NCBI RefSeq assembly: GCF_003952165.1
Contig: NZ_RXFT01000003.1
Location: forward strand, 62,001 to 126,000
Source: Variovorax guangxiensis
Lineage (GTDB): Bacteria; Pseudomonadota; Gammaproteobacteria; Burkholderiales; Burkholderiaceae_C
Direction: 5' to 3'
Length of the DNA stretch: 64,000 nucleotides
The notes under the pieces were generated by a model. It worked only from the letters and a program-made list of their open reading frames with translations. It did not search any database and was not told where the DNA came from. Every line of letters begins with the position of its first letter. Position 1 is the stretch's first letter. Below, piece by piece: positions 55,787 through 64,000 of this stretch. A program made the position numbers and the translations under genes.

Positions 55787-55867
55787 CCCCCGTCCGGTAC
55801 CGTACACCGGTGCGGCGCCGGGCCAGGTGCCGCCATCCAACAAGAATTGCCAACTGAGAGGAAGCGA

Positions 55868-58792
55868 ATGCAAACAGCCCTGAACCCCCAATCGACCCCG
55901 CGTGCCATCCCCTCCACGCCGTCGCAGCAGCAGCGAGACACTGCTGGCTCCCCCGCCGGCCAGAACCTGGCCCACTACCAGATCATCCGCCGCAACGGCG
56001 CCGTCGTTCCCTTCGAGCCGAACAAGATCGCCATCGCGATGATGAAGGCCTTCCTGGCCGTGCACGGCACGCAGGGCGCGGCATCGGCCAGCGTGCGCGA
56101 GACGGTCGACACGCTCACGCAGGGCGTGATCCGCGCGCTGGTGCGTTCGCGTCCGGGCGGCGGCACCTTCCACATCGAGGACGTGCAGGACCAGGTCGAG
56201 CTCGGCCTGATGCGCGGCGGCCACCATGAGATCGCCCGCGCCTACGTGCTGTACCGCGAGCGCCGCACGCAGGAGCGCTCGAAGCAGGGCGAGCAGGAAG
56301 TGCCGGCCGCTCCCGCGCTGCACGTGCTGGACAAGGGCGAGTTGGTCGCGCTCGACCTGAACGAACTCAAGAGCCTGATCGAGTCGGCCTGCGAAGGCCT
56401 GGGCGACAGCATCACGGCCGCTCCCATCGTCGCCGAGACGATGCGCAACCTGTACGACGGCGTGCCGCTCGACGAGGTCTACAAGGCCTCGATCCTGGCG
56501 GCCCGTACGCTGATCGAAAAAGACCCCGACTACACCTTCGCCACCGCACGCCTGCTGCTGCACACGATCTTCAAGGAGATCATCGGCCGCGAAGTGCTGC
56601 CCGCCGAGCGCGCCACCGCCTACGCCGACTACTTCCCGCAGTTCATCAAGAAGGGCGTGGACAACGACCTGCTCGACGAGAAGCTGCTGCAGTACGACCT
56701 GCCCCGCCTGGGCGCGGCCCTGAAACCCGAGCGCGACAACCAGTTCGACTACCTCGGCCTGCAGACCCTGTACGACCGCTACTTCCTGCACGTGCGCAAG
56801 ACCCGCATCGAGCTGCCGCAGGCCTTCTTCATGCGCGTGGCCATGGGCCTGTCGCTCAACGAGATCGACCGCGAAGCGCGCGCCATCGAGTTCTACGAGG
56901 TGCTGTCGTCGTTCGACTTCATGTCGAGCACGCCCACGCTGTTCAACGCCGGCACGCTGCGCTCGCAGCTGTCGAGCTGCTACCTGACCACGGTGCCCGA
57001 CGACCTGGACGGCATCTACGAGTCGATCAAGGAAAACGCGCTGCTGTCGAAGTTCGCCGGCGGCCTGGGCAACGACTGGACCCGCGTTCGCGCGCTCGGC
57101 AGCCACATCAAGGGCACGAACGGCGAATCGCAGGGCGTGGTGCCCTTCCTGAAGGTGGTGAACGACACGGCCGTGGCCGTGAACCAGGGCGGCAAGCGCA
57201 AGGGCGCCGTCTGCACCTACCTCGAAACCTGGCACCTCGACATCGAGGAGTTCCTGGAGCTGCGCAAGAACACCGGCGACGACCGCCGCCGCACGCACGA
57301 CATGAACACCGCCAACTGGATCCCCGACCTGTTCATGCGCCGCGTGATGGAAAAGGGCACCTGGACGCTGTTCTCGCCCTCCAACGTGCCCGACCTGCAC
57401 GACCTGTTCGGCGCCGAGTTCGAGAAGGCCTACGTCGCCTACGAAGAGAAGGCTGCCCGCGGCGAGATCAAGCCGAGCCGCACCATCCAGGCGACCGACC
57501 TGTGGCGCAAGATGCTCACGATGCTGTTCGAGACCGGCCACCCCTGGATCACGTTCAAGGATGCCTGCAACGTGCGCTCGCCGCAGCAGCACGCCGGCGT
57601 CGTGCACTCGTCGAACCTGTGCACCGAGATCACGCTGAACACCAGCGACACCGAAACCGCCGTGTGCAACCTGGGTTCGGTGAACCTGCTGCAGCACCTG
57701 AAGGACGGCAAGGTCGACCAGGAGAAGCTGAAGAAGACCGTGTCGACCGCGATGCGCATGCTCGACAACGTGATCGACATCAACTACTACGCCGTGAAGA
57801 AGGCGCGCGACTCGAACCTGCGCCACCGTCCGGTCGGCCTGGGCCTGATGGGCTTCCAGGACGCGCTGTACGAACTGCGCATTCCCTACGCCTCGCAGGA
57901 AGCCGTGCAGTTCGCCGACGAGTCGATGGAAGCCATCTGCTACCACGCCTACTGGGCCTCGACCGAGCTGGCCAAGGAGCGCGGCAAGTACTCGAGCTAC
58001 AAGGGTTCGCTGTGGGACAAGGGCGTGCTGCCGATCGACTCGCTCGACCTGCTCGAGAAGCAGCGCGGCGGCTACGTCGAGGTCGACCGCTCGGCCACCC
58101 TCGACTGGGACGCGCTGCGCTCGAAGATCAAGGCCGACGGCATGCGCAACTCGAACTGCGTGGCGATTGCTCCGACCGCGACCATTTCGAACATCATCGG
58201 CGTGGACGCCTCGATCGAGCCCTGCTTCGGCAACCTCTCGGTCAAGTCGAACCTGTCGGGCGAATTCACCGTGATCAACCACTACCTGGTGCGCGACCTC
58301 AAGCGCCTGGGCCTGTGGGACGACGTGATGGTGATGGACCTGAAGCACTTCGACGGTTCGCTGCGTCCCATCGACCGCGTGCCGCAGGACGTGAAGGCGC
58401 TCTACGCCACCGCGTTCGAGATCGAGACCACGTGGCTGGTGGAAGCCGCCGCGCGTCGCCAGAAGTGGATCGACCAGGCGCAGTCGCTGAACATCTACAT
58501 GGCCGGCGCATCGGGCAAGAAGCTCGACGACACCTACAAGCTCGCATGGCTGCGCGGCCTGAAGACGACCTACTACCTGCGCACGCAGAGCGCGACGCAC
58601 GCAGAGAAGTCGACGGTGCAGTCGGGCCGCCTCAACGCGGTGTCGTCGGGCAACGGCGAAGCGACTTCTTCCTCCGGCATGAGCGCGCTCGAAGCCGCTG
58701 CTGCTGCGGCAAAGGCGCAGATGAGCGCGATTCCCGCCACCGACATCGCGTTCTGCGGCGTGGACGATCCGACCTGCGAAGCGTGCCAATAA
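55868..58792 (+). CDS. nrdA: Class Ia ribonucleotide reductase, alpha subunit
   Basis: 974 residues. N-terminal ATP-cone (about 36-135; IIRRNGAVVPFEPNKIAIAM) for allosteric control, then the ten-stranded barrel with ELRSQLSSCYLTTVPDDLDG, SNLCTEITLNTS holding redox and radical cysteines, and IAPTATISNIIG. The C-terminal tail DPTCEACQ provides the shuttle cysteine pair. It reduces NDPs to dNDPs with NrdB. GAGAGG precedes ATG 55868. The paired NrdR boxes upstream indicate dNTP-level repression. Confidence 0.96.
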   Translation: MQTALNPQSTPRAIPSTPSQQQRDTAGSPAGQNLAHYQIIRRNGAVVPFEPNKIAIAMMKAFLAVHGTQGAASASVRETVDTLTQGVIRALVRSRPGGGTFHIEDVQDQVELGLMRGGHHEIARAYVLYRERRTQERSKQGEQEVPAAPALHVLDKGELVALDLNELKSLIESACEGLGDSITAAPIVAETMRNLYDGVPLDEVYKASILAARTLIEKDPDYTFATARLLLHTIFKEIIGREVLPAERATAYADYFPQFIKKGVDNDLLDEKLLQYDLPRLGAALKPERDNQFDYLGLQTLYDRYFLHVRKTRIELPQAFFMRVAMGLSLNEIDREARAIEFYEVLSSFDFMSSTPTLFNAGTLRSQLSSCYLTTVPDDLDGIYESIKENALLSKFAGGLGNDWTRVRALGSHIKGTNGESQGVVPFLKVVNDTAVAVNQGGKRKGAVCTYLETWHLDIEEFLELRKNTGDDRRRTHDMNTANWIPDLFMRRVMEKGTWTLFSPSNVPDLHDLFGAEFEKAYVAYEEKAARGEIKPSRTIQATDLWRKMLTMLFETGHPWITFKDACNVRSPQQHAGVVHSSNLCTEITLNTSDTETAVCNLGSVNLLQHLKDGKVDQEKLKKTVSTAMRMLDNVIDINYYAVKKARDSNLRHRPVGLGLMGFQDALYELRIPYASQEAVQFADESMEAICYHAYWASTELAKERGKYSSYKGSLWDKGVLPIDSLDLLEKQRGGYVEVDRSATLDWDALRSKIKADGMRNSNCVAIAPTATISNIIGVDASIEPCFGNLSVKSNLSGEFTVINHYLVRDLKRLGLWDDVMVMDLKHFDGSLRPIDRVPQDVKALYATAFEIETTWLVEAAARRQKWIDQAQSLNIYMAGASGKKLDDTYKLAWLRGLKTTYYLRTQSATHAEKSTVQSGRLNAVSSGNGEATSSSGMSALEAAAAAAKAQMSAIPATDIAFCGVDDPTCEACQ

Positions 58793-58836
58793 ACGCTTCG
58801 GTGCTCGCGACAACAACTCAGTGAGGTGCTCGCGAA

Positions 58837-58883
58837 ATCGCGCGACGTTCAATCAATCAAGGCATTGACTGACATCGCGCGAT
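58837..58883. repeat. Long hairpin between nrdA and nrdB
   Basis: Arms ATCGCGCGACGTTCAATCAA (58837-) and ATTGACTGACATCGCGCGAT (58864-58883) pair over about 20 bases with a bulge and two non-canonical positions, around the loop CAAGGC. No U tract follows, so it is not a normal terminator. It could trim or protect nrdA mRNA 3' ends, giving different NrdA and NrdB levels. GTGCTCGCGA is repeated at 58801 and 58826. Confidence 0.55.
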
Positions 58884-58983
58884 GCATGCGAGCAACATAA
58901 CAACCACATAAATGGCGTGCGATGTGAACGAGCACTTTGCAACTCACATCGTTACTCCGATAATTTGAGCATTGGATTTTTCT

Positions 58984-60243
58984 ATGTTGACCTGGGACGA
59001 AGAAGTCAAGCCCTCCTTACCAAAGGATATGCAACAAGGTTTGCAGCACCACAACGCATCGACCGGCGGATTGCCCGCAGGCCGTTCGGTGGACGCTCCG
59101 GCTTCGTCTTCCGTCGCGCAACCCGCCCTCCGCACCTTCAGCACGCTCGATGACGGCGCGCAGGTGCGCCCGGTTGCCACCGCCGCTCCTGCAGCAGCAA
59201 CGCCCGCAGTCGCCGCCCAATCCACCCAGCGCGTCAAGGCTTCGGACAAACGCATCATCAACGGCCAGACCGACGTCAACCAGCTGGTGCCGTTCAAGTA
59301 CAAGTGGGCGTGGGAGAAGTACCTCGCCACCTGCGCCAACCACTGGATGCCGCAGGAAGTGAACATGACGCGCGACATCGCGCTCTGGAAAGATCCGAAC
59401 GGCCTGAGCGAAGACGAGCGCCGTATCGTCAAGCGCAACCTCGGCTTCTTCGTGACCGCCGACTCGCTGGCCGCCAACAACATCGTGCTGGGCACCTACC
59501 GCCACATCACGGCGCCCGAATGCCGCCAGTTCCTGCTGCGCCAGGCTTTCGAGGAAGCGATCCACACGCACGCGTACCAGTACATCGTCGAGTCGCTCGG
59601 CCTGGACGAGAGCGAGATCTTCAACGCCTACAACGAGGTGCCGTCGATCCGCGAGAAGGACCAGTTCCTGATCCCGTTCATCGACGCCATCAGCGACCCC
59701 AACTTCCACACCGGCACGCCCGAGGCCGACCAGAAGCTGCTCAAGTCGCTCATCGTGTTCGCCTGCCTGATGGAAGGCCTCTTCTTCTACGTCGGCTTCA
59801 CGCAGATTCTCGCGCTGGGCCGCCAGAACAAGATGACCGGCGCCGCCGAGCAGTACCAGTACATCCTGCGCGACGAGTCGATGCACTGCAATTTCGGCAT
59901 CGACCTGATCAACCAGCTCAAGCTCGAGAACCCCGGCCTCTGGACGGCGGAGTTCAAGGCGGAGATCAAGGCGCTCTTCCTGCGCGCTGTCGAGCTCGAA
60001 TACAGATACGCCGAAGACACCATGCCCCGTGGCGTGCTCGGCATGAACGCCTCCATGTTCAAGGGCTACCTGCGCTACATCGCCAACCGGCGTGCACAGC
60101 AGATCGGCCTCGAAACGCTCTTCCCGAACGAAGAAAATCCGTTCCCGTGGATGAGCGAAATGATTGACCTGAAGAAAGAGCGCAATTTCTTCGAAACCCG
60201 CGTGATCGAATACCAGTCGGGTGGTGCGCTCTCCTGGGATTGA
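58984..60243 (+). CDS. nrdB: Class Ia ribonucleotide reductase, beta subunit
   Basis: 419 residues. The first 100 residues include a low-complexity Ala/Pro/Ser stretch (about 20-80). The four-helix ferritin-like core follows, with metal ligands in [20 protein letters not shown] (Glu191, His194) and [15 protein letters not shown] (Glu and His). The sequence is close to the Chlamydia R2c type, but Tyr198 stands where Chlamydia has Phe127, so a tyrosyl radical is expected. The C-terminal [17 protein letters not shown] docks into NrdA. ATG 58984 is preferred; TTG 58972 in frame is possible. Confidence 0.95.
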   Translation: MLTWDEEVKPSLPKDMQQGLQHHNASTGGLPAGRSVDAPASSSVAQPALRTFSTLDDGAQVRPVATAAPAAATPAVAAQSTQRVKASDKRIINGQTDVNQLVPFKYKWAWEKYLATCANHWMPQEVNMTRDIALWKDPNGLSEDERRIVKRNLGFFVTADSLAANNIVLGTYRHITAPECRQFLLRQAFEEAIHTHAYQYIVESLGLDESEIFNAYNEVPSIREKDQFLIPFIDAISDPNFHTGTPEADQKLLKSLIVFACLMEGLFFYVGFTQILALGRQNKMTGAAEQYQYILRDESMHCNFGIDLINQLKLENPGLWTAEFKAEIKALFLRAVELEYRYAEDTMPRGVLGMNASMFKGYLRYIANRRAQQIGLETLFPNEENPFPWMSEMIDLKKERNFFETRVIEYQSGGALSWD

Positions 60244-60328
60244 ATCTTTCGAAAAGAATTAATGAATTCAAGAATTGCCCTTGCCACCGATCGCGCCGAA
60301 GAGCGCGGCATGGACGAGGGCTCAGGTG

Positions 60329-60364
60329 TTCATGGTGCTGGAGCAAAGATTCCAACACCATGAA
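60329..60364. terminator. Hairpin after nrdB (possible terminator)
   Basis: TTCATGGTGCTGG and CCAACACCATGAA form a 13-bp stem (one G-U or mismatch) around a 10-base loop, 85 bases after the nrdB stop. There is no following T tract, so termination strength is doubtful; it may stabilise the nrdB mRNA end. Confidence 0.45.
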
Positions 60365-60439
60365 TCGCTTCACGTTACCCAACGTGCGTGGAGTGCTTCA
60401 ATAGGTTGATTTTTTCAACTTGATCAAGGAGAAATAGAA

Positions 60440-60949
60440 ATGGCAACTGCAAAGAAAGCTCCGGCTAAGAAAGCCGCTGCAAAGAAGGCTCCGGCTAAGA
60501 AGGCCGTCGCCGCCAAGAAGGCTCCTGCCAAGAAGGTAGCCGCCAAGAAGGCACCGGCCAAGAAGGTCGCTGCCAAGAAGGCTCCGGCAAAGAAGGTAGC
60601 AGCGAAGAAGGCAGCACCGGCGAAGAAGGCCGCTGCCAAGAAGGCTCCTGCCAAGAAGGCCGTAGCGAAGAAGGCGCCTGCGAAGAAGGCTGCTGCCAAG
60701 AAGGCCCCGGCGAAGAAGGCCGCTGCCAAGAAGGCGCCTGCGAAGAAGGCTGCTGCCAAGAAGGCCCCTGCCAAAAAGGCTGCGGCCAAGAAAGCCGCGA
60801 AAAAGCCTGCTGCCAAGAAGCCTGCTGCGAAGAAGGCTCCCAAGGCCGCTGCTCCTGCCAAGGCTGCCGCCGTAGCGCCTGCCCCTGCGGCGCAAACGAC
60901 GCTGAACCCCCAGGCAGCCTGGCCGTTCCCCACGGCCAGCAAGCCCTGA
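60440..60949 (+). CDS. Histone H1-like / AlgP-like Lys-Ala-rich DNA-binding protein
   Basis: 169 residues, nearly all built from [22 protein letters not shown] repeats of 5-10 residues (about 5-140), with a short ending [20 protein letters not shown]. Strong positive charge and low complexity indicate non-specific DNA or RNA binding, as in the AlgP/AlgR3 and BpH1 histone-like proteins. AAGGAG nine bases ahead of the ATG marks the start. A strong terminator follows at 60972. The repeats are direct at DNA level too, so the length may vary between strains. Confidence 0.88.
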   Translation: MATAKKAPAKKAAAKKAPAKKAVAAKKAPAKKVAAKKAPAKKVAAKKAPAKKVAAKKAAPAKKAAAKKAPAKKAVAKKAPAKKAAAKKAPAKKAAAKKAPAKKAAAKKAPAKKAAAKKAAKKPAAKKPAAKKAPKAAAPAKAAAVAPAPAAQTTLNPQAAWPFPTASKP

Positions 60950-60971
60950 GTTTCTCAGCGGCCTTGAAGGC

Positions 60972-61007
60972 AAAAAGCCCGGCACCTCACGGTGCCGGGC
61001 TTTTTTT
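60972..61007 (+). terminator. Rho-independent terminator of the H1-like gene
   Basis: AAAAAGCCCGGCACC-TCAC-GGTGCCGGGCTTTTTTT: a perfect 15-bp stem including A/T ends and a run of seven T. The A tract makes it useful also for the convergent PfkB kinase gene. Confidence 0.92.
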
Positions 61008-61050
61008 ATCGCCTCTTATCGCCCTTCCAGGCGCTCTCTCAAAGAGAAGA

Positions 61051-61953
61051 TCAGACGCCCAGCGCCTTGCGATCGATCTCGTAGTTCTGCGGGCCACGCT
61101 GCGCAATCTTGATCGCGCCGACCTTGTTGCCCAGCGCCGCGCACTGTGCGAGCGGCCAGCCCTTTTCCAGACCGAAGAGCAGCGCGCCACGCCATGCGTC
61201 GCCGCAGCCCGTGGGCTCGACCACCTCGGTGGCCACCACGCCCGGCACGTGCTCGCGCTCGCCATCGGTCCAGATCTCGCAGCCCTCGGCCGCCAGCGTG
61301 ACCACGAGGCCGCGCACGCGCCTGGAGATCTCCGCAAGGCTCCAGCCGGTGCGCTGCGACAGCATCTTTCCTTCGTAATCGTTCACCACCACCCAGCTCG
61401 CCAGATCGACGAAATGGCGCAGCGCCTCGCCGTCGAACATCGGCAGGCCCTGGCCCGGATCGAACACGAAGGGGATGCCCGCTGCGGCGAACTGCTCAGC
61501 GTGCTGCAGCATCGCGTCGCGGCCATCGGGGGCGATGATGCCGAGCTTGATGTCCTCGCGCGCAGCCACCTTAGTGACGTGCGCCTGCTGCATCGCGCCG
61601 GGGTGGAAGGCGGTGATCTGGTTGTTGTCGACGTCGCTCATGATCATCGCCTGCGCGGTGAAGGTGTCGTCGAGCTGGCGCACGAACTCCGTGCTGATGC
61701 CCAGCGAGCGCATGCGCTCGAGGTACGTGGCGCCGTCGCTGCCCAGCGTGGCCATAGGCAGCGCCGTGCCGCCCAGCGCATTGAGGCTGTAGGCGATGTT
61801 GCCCGCGCAGCCGCCGAAGTCGCGGCGTAGCGTCGGCACCAGGAACGACACATTGAGGATGTGCAGTTGATCAGGAAGGATCTGGTCGGCGAACCGGCCC
61901 TCGAAAGTCATGATGGTGTCGAATGCGAGGGAACCGCAAATCACTGCTGCCAT
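61051..61953 (-). CDS. PfkB-family carbohydrate/nucleoside kinase
   Basis: 300 residues. N-terminal VICGSLAFDTIMTFEGRFAD, glycine-rich FGGCAGNIAYSLNALGG, and the anion-hole motif VVEPTGCGDAWRGALLFG (GCGD for the usual GAGD). The type is often labelled adenosine kinase in betaproteobacteria, but ribokinase-like substrates are possible. I use the start at 61953 (MAAVICGS). Convergent with the H1-like gene; the DUF3426 gene is upstream. Confidence 0.87.
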   Translation of the reverse strand: MAAVICGSLAFDTIMTFEGRFADQILPDQLHILNVSFLVPTLRRDFGGCAGNIAYSLNALGGTALPMATLGSDGATYLERMRSLGISTEFVRQLDDTFTAQAMIMSDVDNNQITAFHPGAMQQAHVTKVAAREDIKLGIIAPDGRDAMLQHAEQFAAAGIPFVFDPGQGLPMFDGEALRHFVDLASWVVVNDYEGKMLSQRTGWSLAEISRRVRGLVVTLAAEGCEIWTDGEREHVPGVVATEVVEPTGCGDAWRGALLFGLEKGWPLAQCAALGNKVGAIKIAQRGPQNYEIDRKALGV

Positions 61954-62019
61954 GGTTAGCCGTTGGTGTGTTGAGTGGTGGATGAAAGCGAGAAGGACAC
62001 ACGCGCGCACGCGCCCCGC

Positions 62020-63528
62020 TCAGGGATAGAAAGCCTCGACGCGATAACCCGCGACCGGCGGCAGCGCCGCCGCTTCCGAAGCGGACAAGGTCAGGGGCAG
62101 CGAGGCCGCGCGATCCGCGCGCGCCTGCAACACCGCCGGAGCGCCGTAGTCCGCCGGCATCAGCACGCGGCGCACCACGGCGCGCTCCTGCGTGTCGAGC
62201 AGCGAGAGCTCGACGGCCGGCATCGCGAGCGGCACGGTGGCGCCGTTGCGCAGGGTGAAGCTCAGGCGGTAGTCGTTGCCGCCGCTCTTCTCGCGCGCGA
62301 AGGCCGCGCCTTCGATCACGATGTCGCCGATCTGGCGCAGCGCGCCGAGCTCGCAGCCGGTGTACTGGCACAGCGCCGCAAGCGCGGGCCGCAGGTTGGG
62401 CTGGCGCGCGACGATGCCGTCCCGTTCATGGCGAACGATCTGCAGAACCAGCAACAGCCCCGCAAGAACCGCCAGCAGGACCAGCAGCACCCGCACACCC
62501 CTGCGCTGCCAGAAGCCCGGCGCCTTTTCCAGCGGCTCGTCGTCCTCCGCGAAGGGATGCCCCGGCGGCGGCTCGAAGATCGGCGAGAGCACCGGATCGG
62601 GCTCGTCGGCTCCGCTTTCGGTCTCTTCCCGCACCACCAGGGCCGGCGATGCCTTCGCAGCCGCACGCTCCTCGCGCGCCTTGGCGCTTGCGATCTTGGC
62701 CGACTTTGCACGAGCCCGGCGCAGCGCCTTCTGCATCTGGACCTGGTCGTGCTCCTTCTCCAACTGCTCGCGTTCGTCCGCGGCACCACCGTCGTCGGCG
62801 GCGTCGTCATCGCTCGCACGCTCGATGAGCGCGCGCGTCTTGACGATGCGCGGCGTGACCGGCAGCGGCGGCGCCGGTGGTGGCGGCGCGGGCGACGGAG
62901 ACGCGAGATTCAGGTCGATGTTCGGAAACGGCGGCAGCGTGCTCGGCGGTGGCTTCCAGGCGGGCTGCGTGGCGTCGAGGTCGGACCACGGCTCGTCGGC
63001 GGCGAGGCCGTGCTCGGGCAGGGTCAGCGAGAACGCGGGCAGCGGCGACGCCGGCGCAGGAGGCGGCGACTGCACCAGCGGCGACACGGTCTTCGGCGTG
63101 GGGTCGAGCACTAGGGCATCCGGCGGAAGCAGGTGCTCCTCGTCCGTGAGCCAATCCTTGCGCTGGCGCTGATGCTCGGGCTCGTCGTCGAAGAAGTCCG
63201 CATCCTCGGCGGATGACGACAGGGGTTGCTCCGGCTCCTCGAGTCCGGGCTCGACCGGGGGCAAGGGTTCCGGTGCAGGCGAAGGCGCCGGCTCCGCAGC
63301 AGGCTGCTCGACCAGCCCCGGCATGAAGCCACTGCCCTGCACCGCCGGCGACGCACCAGGCGCAACCGCTGTCCCGCCGGTCCCTTCGGATGTCTCGTGC
63401 AGGTCGAGCGTCGCGTCGAACACGTTGCTGCAACGGCCGCAGCGCACCCAGCCATCCGAGATGCGAAGCTGGTCGCGCACCACCTTGAAGGTGGTGGTGC
63501 AGGCAGGGCAGCGCGTGACGAGACTCAT
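62020..63528 (-). CDS. Zinc-ribbon DUF3426 membrane protein
   Basis: 502 residues. An MJ0042-type zinc ribbon at the N-terminus (TRCPACTTTF at 6-15 and VRCGRCSNVFDA) is followed by about 280 residues rich in Pro, Ala, Glu and Asp, a basic coiled segment, one TM (about 340-360; VRVLLVLLAVLAGLLLVLQI) and a DUF3426 beta-sandwich at the end. It is a single-pass inner-membrane protein with the ribbon in the cytoplasm. Usually follows prmA, as here. Function unknown. Confidence 0.87.
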   Translation of the reverse strand: MSLVTRCPACTTTFKVVRDQLRISDGWVRCGRCSNVFDATLDLHETSEGTGGTAVAPGASPAVQGSGFMPGLVEQPAAEPAPSPAPEPLPPVEPGLEEPEQPLSSSAEDADFFDDEPEHQRQRKDWLTDEEHLLPPDALVLDPTPKTVSPLVQSPPPAPASPLPAFSLTLPEHGLAADEPWSDLDATQPAWKPPPSTLPPFPNIDLNLASPSPAPPPPAPPLPVTPRIVKTRALIERASDDDAADDGGAADEREQLEKEHDQVQMQKALRRARAKSAKIASAKAREERAAAKASPALVVREETESGADEPDPVLSPIFEPPPGHPFAEDDEPLEKAPGFWQRRGVRVLLVLLAVLAGLLLVLQIVRHERDGIVARQPNLRPALAALCQYTGCELGALRQIGDIVIEGAAFAREKSGGNDYRLSFTLRNGATVPLAMPAVELSLLDTQERAVVRRVLMPADYGAPAVLQARADRAASLPLTLSASEAAALPPVAGYRVEAFYP

Positions 63529-63611
63529 GACCGGGCGATTGTAGGGTTGGGCCCTCGCCGCGCGAGGGGCTCAAGGCCACGCAAGAAACCGGCCGCGCGC
63601 GCCGCAGCAGC

Positions 63612-64000
63612 TCAGCAGCGGGCCGTCATGAGGATCCAGCCGTCCTCGCTGTCGCTGACTTCGAGCATCGCGTACGGTGCGTAGGCTTCCTTCAGTTCGT
63701 CGGCCTGGCGTTCGAGGATGCCGGCCATGACGAGCGAGCCGCCCGACTTCACATGGCCGCGCAGCAGCGGCGCGAGCAGCTTGAGCGGCGTGGCCAGGAT
63801 GTTGGCCAGCACGACGTCGTATTCGCCCTTGGCGGCGTCGGGCAGGCCGGCCTTGAGCTTCACGCCGTTGGCTTCGGCGTTGAGCACGGTCGAGGAGACC
63901 GCTGCTTCGTCGATGTCGACGGCATCGATGTCGGTGGAGCCGAACTTCGCGGCGCCGATCGCCAGGATGCCAGAGCCGCAGCCGTAGTCGAGCACGCGCC
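63612..64000 (-). CDS. prmA: Ribosomal protein L11 methyltransferase PrmA, C-terminal part
   Basis: The last 128 or so codons; the gene runs off the right edge. The SAM-binding loop VLDYGCGSGILAIGAAKFG, the acidic loop AVDIDEAAV, the catalytic NILATPLKLLAPLL and GGSLVMAGILERQADEL match PrmA. It trimethylates ribosomal protein L11. It lies 83 bases upstream of the DUF3426 gene on the same strand. Confidence 0.92.
   Translation of the reverse strand, partial: RVLDYGCGSGILAIGAAKFGSTDIDAVDIDEAAVSSTVLNAEANGVKLKAGLPDAAKGEYDVVLANILATPLKLLAPLLRGHVKSGGSLVMAGILERQADELKEAYAPYAMLEVSDSEDGWILMTARC

Noticed and set aside
55748..58852. 1034-codon minus-strand frame opposite nrdA
   Set aside because: Antisense shadow of a highly conserved gene; no motif, no ribosome binding site.
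60440..60900. Regular short DNA repeats suggesting a CRISPR array
   Set aside because: The repeats are in-frame codons for KAPAKK units without unique spacers; they belong to the H1-like gene.

Overview
The window is an ordinary-looking stretch of chromosome from a high-GC betaproteobacterium, most likely Variovorax or a close relative in the Comamonadaceae (Burkholderiales). The evidence is the roughly 65-70 % GC, the gene neighbourhoods (pilS-pilR-ampD, ffh next to a ypjD/ccsA-like gene, prmA next to a DUF3426 protein, an AlgP/H1-like KAAAKK protein), and short GC-rich intergenic palindromes typical of this family. There is no integrase, transposase, CRISPR array, rRNA or tRNA that I can see. 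Almost all genes are intact; only glmU at the left edge and prmA at the right edge are cut.

Layout. 1-8.7 kb: glmU start, DUF6279 lipoprotein, an Fnr-like regulator divergent from a BLUF photoreceptor, DUF2917 divergent from a LysR regulator, 5-FTHF cyclo-ligase divergent from a Slt-type transglycosylase, MgtC-like protein, GST, OmpW. 8.8-16.5 kb: CCA-adding enzyme lacking its HD motif, hybrid histidine kinase, the overlapping trehalose cassette otsB-GH15-otsA, a second DUF2917 gene. 16.6-22.6 kb: MocR regulator, DUF1877, a TM2-TPR fusion, ROK kinase, DUF2905, inositol-monophosphatase-type phosphatase, DUF5329. 22.6-28.2 kb: a taurine/sulfonate-type dioxygenase plus ABC importer, two inverted copies of a ~220-bp repeat, MidA-like methyltransferase. 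28.2-34 kb: FolM-like reductase and folB, MFS exporter divergent from a LysR regulator, ttcA, DUF4136 lipoprotein, histidine phosphatase. 34-38.6 kb: RND efflux permease and adaptor. 38.8-46.7 kb: hypothetical exported protein, miaB, the glrK-glrG-glrR (qseEGF-like) system, then opgH. 46.7-49 kb: a two-gene RNA repair operon (RNA ligase plus HD-polynucleotide kinase). 49-55.5 kb: ffh, ypjD-like, PP0621-like, pilS, pilR, ampD. 55.8-61 kb: nrdA, nrdB, histone H1-like protein. 61-64 kb: PfkB kinase, DUF3426 protein, prmA.

The strongest system-level signal lies between glrR and opgH. A perfect TGTC-N10-GACA palindrome, the site recognised by GlrR in enterobacteria, is followed by an IHF-like site and then a sigma-54 promoter (GG-N10-GC) pointing at opgH. 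This suggests that here GlrKGR controls periplasmic-glucan synthesis from an adjacent sigma-54 promoter, rather than, or in addition to, a GlmY-type small RNA. The local GlrR carries GAFTDA in place of the usual GAFTGA sigma-54 contact loop.

A second theme is RNA end repair. The ligase/HD-Pnk operon has a 217-nt leader containing a 9-codon ORF, and the kinase P-loop ends in GKN instead of GKS/T. In the same window the CCA-adding enzyme has lost the HD phosphohydrolase motif. Other regulatory structure includes paired NrdR boxes on the nrdA promoter, operator-like repeats in front of the MocR and LysR genes, and repeat elements, one of which is translated as part of an ABC ATPase.
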